DNA of 64,000 bases from contig JARGXX010000138.1 in assembly GCA_030374765.1 (NCBI GenBank), forward strand, positions 1,639,002-1,703,001, read 5' to 3'. The position numbers and the translations under genes are program-made. Below, in pieces: positions 56,743-64,000 of the stretch. A model generated the notes under the pieces. That model had not been told where the DNA came from. It made no database searches and was given only the letters and a program-made list of their open reading frames with translations. How positions within the stretch are numbered: the stretch's first letter is position 1; every line of letters starts with the position of its first letter. The stretch is from Agarophyton chilense. Its lineage: Eukaryota > Rhodophyta > Florideophyceae > Gracilariales > Gracilariaceae.

Positions 56743-58368
56743 CTAATTGGTTCCATTAGTTTGGTTTTGAGTGCTATTGGCTAAGTCCGAAGACTTTGCT
56801 CCTTTCGCAATAGCACTTATGACATGGCGAGCTACTCCATTACCTCGTCTGAAGACAAGAGTACGTGGCCATTTCTCTTGGATTCCACTTCGCGGGACTT
56901 GAACTTCCATTAGTTCCTTGAAGCGGCGCCAGAACATCTTAATGCGAGGATGGAATCTGCAGACTACCCATCCTCCCAAGTCTGGAGATGGTTTGACGAA
57001 CTTCTCAAGATATTTCGCCCTGTCTTGGTAAGACACATATTCCAAAGCAGCCCGTAGATGCTGTCCTGTGTATCCACGATTCGCTAACATTCGGAATAGG
57101 ATGCTTACTTTGGCCTCCCACGTATGTTTATCGGAAGTGTTACGGAGATATCTTATCATTTCTCCTTTCACGATTCCTGACAAAGTATGCGTGGGATGGT
57201 TGGACTTTCCATGGAGATATAGGAACTTGGAGATGGGCTTTGTGTATACCCGAATGTCCACAATGTTATGAAACATAAACCTCCTTCCTTTATATATCTC
57301 CAAGTCAAGATAGACTGCTTTTTTGGAGCTGATGTCCCATGTCATAGACAGGTTTGAACAGGTGTTCAATCTATGCATGAGAGCCTCCGCAGTTGCCCTA
57401 TCTCTGAGTATCACAAGTCCATCATCAATATAGCGGCGATTGATGATGATCTTGCTTACAAAGTCCAAGAAGATTCCTCGAAACTTAAAGAACAAATAAA
57501 GGTTAGCAAATGCTGGAGCTACCGGTGTTCCAGTTGCTGTACCAATAAGCTGTCGATGTACACCCTGTCCATCTGTTACATAGTTGTTAAACATGATGAA
57601 CTCCAAAGCACGACACCAGAAGCCTTTGTTTGCCATGAATATGTGAGGCAATTCATGTAACAGAGTTCTTATGGCGTCTCTGATATCGATGCTGGGGTAA
57701 CATCGCTCCACGTCATACGTCAAGAAGACACAGTCTGACGGGAGCTCTATATGTTCCAATTGCCTTACGGTTTGCCAGCTATTAACTGTTATAGCCGGAA
57801 TCTTTTGCACCTCCTTGTTGAGAATGGTGCTAAGTTGTCTAGACAACCCCGACGTGATGTACGAGTGTGACGCCGTGATCGGTCTAGACTTCACCGTAGG
57901 CTTGTGAATCTTCGGTAGTACATAGAAGGGTGCCGGGAACTTGGCGCCTAAAGCGTATTCTAGCGTTTCATCTGTGAATTTCCTCCCCAGATTACATGCC
58001 AGCAAGATTGCGTTGAGGTTACCGAGGAGCCTTCCATGGGGGAATGAGCTTACCTCGGAGAATGCACCCTCACGAATCTCCTTGCGCACAAGGTCGTCGT
58101 AGAACTCTCGGCTCATAAGTGTGAGTCCGAGGTTCTTATCGGCTTGTTTGACGACCCAGTCCTTCGTCTTCATGTACTTAATACCTCGCATCAACGTTCG
58201 ATGCAAGGCTGGGGGAATGTCATCCTCAATACGAGTGAGTTCTCTCTCAAACTTCCGTGTCACTCGCATAGCTAGGGGATGAACCATTCTCCCTGTCCCC
58301 GTTCCTAGTGCCTTAAAGAGGGGATCCACTGTATCTTCAAGGCATTCCTTTAATGGAGTTCGAAGCAT
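56743..58368 (-). CDS. Penelope-like reverse transcriptase (ORF2), unit 1
   Basis: 541 residues from ATG 58368 to TAG. A DKG-type motif (VVKQADKNLGLTLM) is followed by FYVLPKIHKP with KSRPITAS, motif A TYDVERCYPSI, motif B TATGTPVAPAFANLYL, motif C RRYIDDG, a motif D-like KKAVYLDLEI, and the family-typical SNHPTHTLSGIVKGEMIRYLRNTS. The C-terminus ends soon after the thumb, with no GIY-YIG domain. The RT would copy the element RNA onto an available 3' end, probably the telomere overhang. The frame is open upstream of the ATG into ORF1 (-1 relative to ORF1) and encodes conserved-looking YNPPVG and VLSVGGGF, so the true protein may begin further upstream. Confidence 0.93.
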   Translation of the reverse strand: MLRTPLKECLEDTVDPLFKALGTGTGRMVHPLAMRVTRKFERELTRIEDDIPPALHRTLMRGIKYMKTKDWVVKQADKNLGLTLMSREFYDDLVRKEIREGAFSEVSSFPHGRLLGNLNAILLACNLGRKFTDETLEYALGAKFPAPFYVLPKIHKPTVKSRPITASHSYITSGLSRQLSTILNKEVQKIPAITVNSWQTVRQLEHIELPSDCVFLTYDVERCYPSIDIRDAIRTLLHELPHIFMANKGFWCRALEFIMFNNYVTDGQGVHRQLIGTATGTPVAPAFANLYLFFKFRGIFLDFVSKIIINRRYIDDGLVILRDRATAEALMHRLNTCSNLSMTWDISSKKAVYLDLEIYKGRRFMFHNIVDIRVYTKPISKFLYLHGKSNHPTHTLSGIVKGEMIRYLRNTSDKHTWEAKVSILFRMLANRGYTGQHLRAALEYVSYQDRAKYLEKFVKPSPDLGGWVVCRFHPRIKMFWRRFKELMEVQVPRSGIQEKWPRTLVFRRGNGVARHVISAIAKGAKSSDLANSTQNQTNGTN

Positions 58369-58493
58369 GAACCCACCACCGACGGAGAGTACCTTTTTAA
58401 CTTCAAAAGGTACTTCCTCGTCTTTGATTCCAACCGGTGGGTTATATTTGAACTCGCAGGAGAAGGAACGGGGCTTCCTTGGCCTGGAACGGT

Positions 58494-59381
58494 TTAATTT
58501 TGCCTGGCGCCCCGTCCGGCGGCGCCTGCCTTTCCGTTTTTCGGCTTCGGATTAGGCTTTACACTACTTTTCCCCGCTGCTTTAGCCCTGCCCTTTAGGG
58601 GCTTTTGTTTATTAGGGGCTTTTGGAGCTTTGGGGGGATTATTCTTACGAGAACTCTCCAAAACACTAATTCTATTTCTAAGGGCTGCTAGCTCCTTCCG
58701 CGTCTGATCGACCCCTTCTGGGGCCCCCTCTTCATCAGCCGATTGCGCGGATTTCTTCAGGAGGTCAGCTTTCTTTTTGGTGTTCTTTATGTAGCTACCT
58801 AGACCGCTCGCTATTGTGGCTTGTATCTTCTTATCATTCAGAGAAGATACAAACATTTCCTTGAACCTTTCACAGAGGTTCTTGGTTTGTTCATTGGTGA
58901 CGTACGAAAGGCAAATGAGGCCCTCCGTAAGCGCCTCCTCCAAACTTTCGAAAGCTTCTTCGAGTAGTTTCCTTCGAGACTTTTTAAGCTCACGGACTTC
59001 GTCCAGTTTGGCTTGAATAAGAAGTTTCAGAAATTGTTTCGCAAAATTTTCCGAAAGTTGTTTGAACTGCGAGCTGTATTTGTCTATCTGAGCGCTTTGA
59101 AGCTGAGGCATACGGGGTACCACGATAGATTTCGGTATCGTATCCTCTTCAGCATGCTTCATCAATTGGCTCACATAGACTGTTCTGCGAGCGATCGTCT
59201 CATCCACTACTTGAATCTGTTTACGAAAGGGAGCGCAAACTTTTATTAAGAGTGGTTTCGTGAAGTCGAAGAGCATTTCGTCCGTACACTCCGGCTTATC
59301 GCCTAGGAGAGTTTCCTGGACTGGCTCGATTTCATCGACCTCTTCCTCTTGTGCACGTCTGACGATTGCACGACGAGGCAT
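58494..59381 (-). CDS. Penelope-like element ORF1, coiled-coil basic protein, unit 1
   Basis: ATG at 59381 starts a 295-residue protein. It has an acidic N-terminus, long helical or coiled-coil stretches (about 85-170 and 210-245) and a Lys/Pro/Ala-rich basic tail from about 250. The tail would bind nucleic acid and the coiled coil could multimerise, a role comparable to Gag or ORF1p. No named domain. It ends at TAA 58494-58496, 125 nt before the ORF2 ATG. Confidence 0.85.
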   Translation of the reverse strand: MPRRAIVRRAQEEEVDEIEPVQETLLGDKPECTDEMLFDFTKPLLIKVCAPFRKQIQVVDETIARRTVYVSQLMKHAEEDTIPKSIVVPRMPQLQSAQIDKYSSQFKQLSENFAKQFLKLLIQAKLDEVRELKKSRRKLLEEAFESLEEALTEGLICLSYVTNEQTKNLCERFKEMFVSSLNDKKIQATIASGLGSYIKNTKKKADLLKKSAQSADEEGAPEGVDQTRKELAALRNRISVLESSRKNNPPKAPKAPNKQKPLKGRAKAAGKSSVKPNPKPKNGKAGAAGRGARQN

Positions 59382-59425
59382 TGCGAAAGAGATTTGTGAT
59401 CGGCGACGGCACCTACTCCGCGTAC

Positions 59426-59438
59426 AGGGGTTTTAGGG
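59426..59438 (+). repeat. 13-nt telomere-like junction between Penelope units 1 and 2
   Basis: AGGGGTTTTAGGG lies exactly between the 5' end of unit 1 and the 3' end of unit 2. The same 13 nt recur at 62485-62497. Confidence 0.9.
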
Positions 59439-59586
59439 ATTGAGTAAGGTGGTTGAAAGTGTGCTGCGTCGCGCAGAATGTAAGGGGGGGGAGAGAGAGA
59501 GACTGCTTAAGGACTAGGACGCCCTTGAAGCCGGAAGGGGAGGGGGAAAGGGAAAGGGAGGGGAAGCGGGGTGAAGTGAACGATGT

Positions 59587-59622
59587 GGCAGAGCGCTTTC
59601 GTCTTTATGACTCCTCAGTGCC
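59587..59622 (-). ncRNA. hammerhead ribozyme, unit 2
   Basis: Exact copy of the ribozyme at 56527-56562. In the tandem it lies upstream of the ORF1 of unit 1, where cleavage would create the 5' end of a unit-length RNA. Confidence 0.85.
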
Positions 59623-59801
59623 TTATGTTGGGATGAGAAGGTTGGAAGAGAGGTGGAGAGCTCTCCACGGCTTCTTACATAGCCTCCTATGGCCCAAGCA
59701 CTGCTCTACTTATGTTGCTCCCTATCTAATGAAACGAACATTACTAACTTAACTAAGCCCAGAGTGGGTTTTTAGCCCCGTTCTTGGACAGTTGGTCATT
59801 T

Positions 59802-61427
59802 CTAATTGGTTCCATTAGTTTGGTTTTGAGTGCTATTGGCTAAGTCCGAAGACTTTGCTCCTTTCGCAATAGCACTTATGACATGGCGAGCTACTCCATT
59901 ACCTCGTCTGAAGACAAGAGTACGTGGCCATTTCTCTTGGATTCCACTTCGCGGGACTTGAACTTCCATTAGTTCCTTGAAGCGGCGCCAGAACATCTTA
60001 ATGCGAGGATGGAATCTGCAGACTACCCATCCTCCCAAGTCTGGAGATGGTTTGACGAACTTCTCAAGATATTTCGCCCTGTCTTGGTAAGACACATATT
60101 CCAAAGCAGCCCGTAGATGCTGTCCTGTGTATCCACGATTCGCTAACATTCGGAATAGGATGCTTACTTTGGCCTCCCACGTATGTTTATCGGAAGTGTT
60201 ACGGAGATATCTTATCATTTCTCCTTTCACGATTCCTGACAAAGTATGCGTGGGATGGTTGGACTTTCCATGGAGATATAGGAACTTGGAGATGGGCTTT
60301 GTGTATACCCGAATGTCCACAATGTTATGAAACATAAACCTCCTTCCTTTATATATCTCCAAGTCAAGATAGACTGCTTTTTTGGAGCTGATGTCCCATG
60401 TCATAGACAGGTTTGAACAGGTGTTCAATCTATGCATGAGAGCCTCCGCAGTTGCCCTATCTCTGAGTATCACAAGTCCATCATCAATATAGCGGCGATT
60501 GATGATGATCTTGCTTACAAAGTCCAAGAAGATTCCTCGAAACTTAAAGAACAAATAAAGGTTAGCAAATGCTGGAGCTACCGGTGTTCCAGTTGCTGTA
60601 CCAATAAGCTGTCGATGTACACCCTGTCCATCTGTTACATAGTTGTTAAACATGATGAACTCCAAAGCACGACACCAGAAGCCTTTGTTTGCCATGAATA
60701 TGTGAGGCAATTCATGTAACAGAGTTCTTATGGCGTCTCTGATATCGATGCTGGGGTAACATCGCTCCACGTCATACGTCAAGAAGACACAGTCTGACGG
60801 GAGCTCTATATGTTCCAATTGCCTTACGGTTTGCCAGCTATTAACTGTTATAGCCGGAATCTTTTGCACCTCCTTGTTGAGAATGGTGCTAAGTTGTCTA
60901 GACAACCCCGACGTGATGTACGAGTGTGACGCCGTGATCGGTCTAGACTTCACCGTAGGCTTGTGAATCTTCGGTAGTACATAGAAGGGTGCCGGGAACT
61001 TGGCGCCTAAAGCGTATTCTAGCGTTTCATCTGTGAATTTCCTCCCCAGATTACATGCCAGCAAGATTGCGTTGAGGTTACCGAGGAGCCTTCCATGGGG
61101 GAATGAGCTTACCTCGGAGAATGCACCCTCACGAATCTCCTTGCGCACAAGGTCGTCGTAGAACTCTCGGCTCATAAGTGTGAGTCCGAGGTTCTTATCG
61201 GCTTGTTTGACGACCCAGTCCTTCGTCTTCATGTACTTAATACCTCGCATCAACGTTCGATGCAAGGCTGGGGGAATGTCATCCTCAATACGAGTGAGTT
61301 CTCTCTCAAACTTCCGTGTCACTCGCATAGCTAGGGGATGAACCATTCTCCCTGTCCCCGTTCCTAGTGCCTTAAAGAGGGGATCCACTGTATCTTCAAG
61401 GCATTCCTTTAATGGAGTTCGAAGCAT
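59802..61427 (-). CDS. Penelope-like reverse transcriptase (ORF2), unit 2
   Basis: Protein identical to the ORF2 at 56743-58368, with all RT motifs including YIDD and no endonuclease. Confidence 0.93.
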   Translation of the reverse strand: MLRTPLKECLEDTVDPLFKALGTGTGRMVHPLAMRVTRKFERELTRIEDDIPPALHRTLMRGIKYMKTKDWVVKQADKNLGLTLMSREFYDDLVRKEIREGAFSEVSSFPHGRLLGNLNAILLACNLGRKFTDETLEYALGAKFPAPFYVLPKIHKPTVKSRPITASHSYITSGLSRQLSTILNKEVQKIPAITVNSWQTVRQLEHIELPSDCVFLTYDVERCYPSIDIRDAIRTLLHELPHIFMANKGFWCRALEFIMFNNYVTDGQGVHRQLIGTATGTPVAPAFANLYLFFKFRGIFLDFVSKIIINRRYIDDGLVILRDRATAEALMHRLNTCSNLSMTWDISSKKAVYLDLEIYKGRRFMFHNIVDIRVYTKPISKFLYLHGKSNHPTHTLSGIVKGEMIRYLRNTSDKHTWEAKVSILFRMLANRGYTGQHLRAALEYVSYQDRAKYLEKFVKPSPDLGGWVVCRFHPRIKMFWRRFKELMEVQVPRSGIQEKWPRTLVFRRGNGVARHVISAIAKGAKSSDLANSTQNQTNGTN

Positions 61428-61552
61428 GAACCCACCACCGACGGAGAGTACCTTTTTAACTTCAAAAGGTACTTCCTCGTCTTTGATTCCAACCGGTGGG
61501 TTATATTTGAACTCGCAGGAGAAGGAACGGGGCTTCCTTGGCCTGGAACGGT

Positions 61553-62440
61553 TTAATTTTGCCTGGCGCCCCGTCCGGCGGCGCCTGCCTTTCCGTTTTT
61601 CGGCTTCGGATTAGGCTTTACACTACTTTTCCCCGCTGCTTTAGCCCTGCCCTTTAGGGGCTTTTGTTTATTAGGGGCTTTTGGAGCTTTGGGGGGATTA
61701 TTCTTACGAGAACTCTCCAAAACACTAATTCTATTTCTAAGGGCTGCTAGCTCCTTCCGCGTCTGATCGACCCCTTCTGGGGCCCCCTCTTCATCAGCCG
61801 ATTGCGCGGATTTCTTCAGGAGGTCAGCTTTCTTTTTGGTGTTCTTTATGTAGCTACCTAGACCGCTCGCTATTGTGGCTTGTATCTTCTTATCATTCAG
61901 AGAAGATACAAACATTTCCTTGAACCTTTCACAGAGGTTCTTGGTTTGTTCATTGGTGACGTACGAAAGGCAAATGAGGCCCTCCGTAAGCGCCTCCTCC
62001 AAACTTTCGAAAGCTTCTTCGAGTAGTTTCCTTCGAGACTTTTTAAGCTCACGGACTTCGTCCAGTTTGGCTTGAATAAGAAGTTTCAGAAATTGTTTCG
62101 CAAAATTTTCCGAAAGTTGTTTGAACTGCGAGCTGTATTTGTCTATCTGAGCGCTTTGAAGCTGAGGCATACGGGGTACCACGATAGATTTCGGTATCGT
62201 ATCCTCTTCAGCATGCTTCATCAATTGGCTCACATAGACTGTTCTGCGAGCGATCGTCTCATCCACTACTTGAATCTGTTTACGAAAGGGAGCGCAAACT
62301 TTTATTAAGAGTGGTTTCGTGAAGTCGAAGAGCATTTCGTCCGTACACTCCGGCTTATCGCCTAGGAGAGTTTCCTGGACTGGCTCGATTTCATCGACCT
62401 CTTCCTCTTGTGCACGTCTGACGATTGCACGACGAGGCAT
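61553..62440 (-). CDS. Penelope-like element ORF1, unit 2
   Basis: Protein identical to the ORF1 at 58494-59381. The relation to ORF2 is the same (125 nt gap, ORF2 in -1). Confidence 0.85.
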   Translation of the reverse strand: MPRRAIVRRAQEEEVDEIEPVQETLLGDKPECTDEMLFDFTKPLLIKVCAPFRKQIQVVDETIARRTVYVSQLMKHAEEDTIPKSIVVPRMPQLQSAQIDKYSSQFKQLSENFAKQFLKLLIQAKLDEVRELKKSRRKLLEEAFESLEEALTEGLICLSYVTNEQTKNLCERFKEMFVSSLNDKKIQATIASGLGSYIKNTKKKADLLKKSAQSADEEGAPEGVDQTRKELAALRNRISVLESSRKNNPPKAPKAPNKQKPLKGRAKAAGKSSVKPNPKPKNGKAGAAGRGARQN

Positions 62441-62497
62441 TGCGAAAGAGATTTGTGATCGGCGACGGCACCTACTCCGCGTACAGGGGTTTTAGGG

Positions 62498-64000
62498 ATT
62501 GAGTAAGGTGGTTGAAAGTGTGCTGCGTCGCGCAGAATGTAAGGGGGGGGAGAGAGAGAGACTGCTTAAGGACTAGGACGCCCTTGAAGCCGGAAGGGGA
62601 GGGGGAAAGGGAAAGGGAGGGGAAGCGGGGTGAAGTGAACGATGTGGCAGAGCGCTTTCGTCTTTATGACTCCTCAGTGCCTTATGTTGGGATGAGAAGG
62701 TTGGAAGAGAGGTGGAGAGCTCTCCACGGCTTCTTACATAGCCTCCTATGGCCCAAGCACTGCTCTACTTATGTTGCTCCCTATCTAATGAAACGAACAT
62801 TACTAACTTAACTAAGCCCAGAGTGGGGTTTTTAGCCCCGTTCTTGGACAGTTGGTCATTTCTAATTGGTTCCATTAGTTTGGTTTTGAGTGCTATTGGC
62901 TAAGTCCGAAGACTTTGCTCCTTTCGCAATAGCACTTATGACATGGCGAGCTACTCCATTACCTCGTCTGAAGACAAGAGTACGTGGCCATTTCTCTTGG
63001 ATTCCACTTCGCGGGACTTGAACTTCCATTAGTTCCTTGAAGCGGCGCCAGAACATCTTAATGCGAGGATGGAATCTGCAGACTACCCATCCTCCCAAGT
63101 CTGGAGATGGTTTGACGAACTTCTCAAGATATTTCGCCCTGTCTTGGTAAGACAACATATTCCAAAGCAGCCCGTAGATGCTGTCCTGTGTATCCACGAT
63201 TCGCTAACATTCGGAATAGGATGCTTACTTTGGCCTCCCACGTAATGTTTATCGGAAGTGTTACGGAGATATCTTATCATTTCTCCTTTCACGATTCCTG
63301 ACAAAGTATGCGTGGAGATGGTTGGACTTTCCATGGAGATATAGGAACTTGGAGATGGGCTTTGTGTATACCCGAATGTCCACAATGTTTATGAAACATA
63401 AACCTCCTTCCTTTATATATCTCCAAGTCAAGATAGACTGCTTTTTTGGAGCTGATGTCCCATGTCATAGACAGGTTTGAACAGGTGTTCAATCTATGCA
63501 TGAGAGCCTCCGCAGTTGCCCTATCTCTGAGTATCACAAGTCCATCATCAATATAGCGGCGATTGATGATGATCTTGCTTACAAAGTCCAAGAAGATTCC
63601 TCGAAACTTAAAGAACAAATAAAGGTTAGCAAATGCTGGAGCTACCGGTGTTCCAGTTGCTGTACCAATAAGCTGTCGATGTACACCCTGTCCACATCTG
63701 TTACATAGTTGTTAAACATGATGAACTCCAAAGCACGACACCAGAAGCCTTTGTTGCCATGAATATGTGAGGCAATTCATGTAACAGAGTTCTTATGGCG
63801 TCTCTGATATCGATGCTGGGTAACATCGCTCCACGTCATACGTCAAGAAGACACAGTCTGACGGGAGCTCTATATGTTCCAATTGCCTTACGGTTGCCAG
63901 CTATTAACTGTTATAGCCGAATCTTTTTGCACCTCCTTGTTGAGAATGGTGCTAAGTTGTCTAGACAACCCCGACGTGATGTACGAGTGTGACGCCGGTG
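62498..64000 (-). mobile_element. Penelope-like element, unit 3 (partial, runs off the window)
   Basis: The first about 650 bp match units 1 and 2. From about 63153 on at least nine single- or two-base insertions or deletions appear, and no clear substitutions. They break ORF2 into fragments (63197-62862, 63385-63083, 63618-63289). The pattern is that of uncorrected long-read errors, so the true unit may be intact. Confidence 0.9.
62646..62681 (-). ncRNA. hammerhead ribozyme, unit 3
   Basis: Third identical copy, before the error-rich part begins. Confidence 0.85.

Larger units (their letters stand above)
56379..59438 (-). mobile_element. Penelope-like element, endonuclease-lacking, unit 1
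   Basis: The 3060-bp unit has its 3' end abutting the telomeric array at 56379 and its 5' end at about 59425, followed by the 13-nt AGGGGTTTTAGGG and then the next unit. It carries ORF1, ORF2 (RT) and a 3' region of about 360 bp containing a hammerhead ribozyme. No GIY-YIG endonuclease is present. This matches the endonuclease-deficient, telomere-associated Penelope-like class (Athena in rotifers, Coprina in fungi). Orientation fits priming at a G-rich telomeric 3' end. Confidence 0.93.
59439..62497 (-). mobile_element. Penelope-like element, unit 2
   Basis: 3059 bp, identical to unit 1 except for one G missing in a homopolymer near 59765 in the 3' non-coding part, as far as I can compare by eye. 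Both proteins are identical to those of unit 1. Confidence 0.93.

Noticed and set aside
58720-58740. A second hammerhead ribozyme (CTGATGA on the minus strand within ORF1)
   Set aside because: It lies in coding sequence and the following core reads GAAG instead of GAAA, without a stem I partner.
56393-62811. 99-codon plus-strand frame repeated in the Penelope 3' region
   Set aside because: It overlaps the hammerhead ribozyme and purine-rich non-coding sequence on the opposite strand and repeats only because the unit repeats.

Overview
The window is nuclear DNA of a eukaryote. It is dominated by retroelements and ends in a subtelomere. There is no operon structure. Recognisable genes are LTR retrotransposons (Ty1/copia and Ty3/gypsy), Penelope-like reverse transcriptases, a tyrosine-recombinase-like/RecQ helicase of the kind known from fungal subtelomeres, and secreted cysteine-rich proteins. 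The telomeric repeat is a variable T(3-4)AGGGG, with the G-rich strand running left to right, so the chromosome end lies to the right. I cannot assign the species. A protist, an alga (a red alga would fit an intron-poor genome rich in copia/gypsy) or a fungus are all possible.

Layout. 1-9.4 kb: gene-poor sequence holding a DDE transposase fragment (1563-2024, minus) and a decayed copia element (about 2.2-6.2 kb, minus). 9.43-18.68 kb: a copia element in the form LTR-internal-LTR-internal-LTR. The two 4.28-kb internal regions encode identical proteins and share six in-frame stops. 19.14-29.25 kb: a complete, young Ty3/gypsy element on the minus strand, with 864-bp LTRs, a 5-bp target duplication and a gag-pol -1 frameshift site. 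It has no integrase and carries a long antisense reading frame. 29.3-39.7 kb: sparse sequence with a broken alpha/beta hydrolase and a head-to-head pair of secreted cysteine-rich paralogues on a long inverted repeat.

39.75-64 kb is a layered chromosome end. A decayed YR/RecQ helicase fragment is cut off by a 915-bp subtelomeric unit (four copies in the window). Then come telomere-like tracts, a second and nearly complete helicase gene, and a DNA-methyltransferase/SET reading frame cut off by the fourth 915-bp unit. After that comes 1.76 kb of telomeric repeat and a head-to-tail array of 3.06-kb Penelope-like elements lacking an endonuclease. Each Penelope unit carries ORF1, an RT ORF2, a hammerhead ribozyme that can be read directly, and a 13-nt telomere-like junction. 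RT polarity is what is expected if reverse transcription is primed by the exposed G-rich 3' end of the chromosome. The third unit has indel-only differences, which suggests the unpolished end of a contig.

The interesting system is the terminal one. Endonuclease-free retroelements seem to add themselves to telomeres. A repeat unit studded with a 9-bp motif caps truncated genes. Those genes encode a YR/RecQ helicase and an apparent DNA-methylase/histone-methylase (SET) fusion, so the subtelomere may carry mobile or end-maintenance functions of its own. Many of these frames are interrupted by one in-frame stop and no frameshift.
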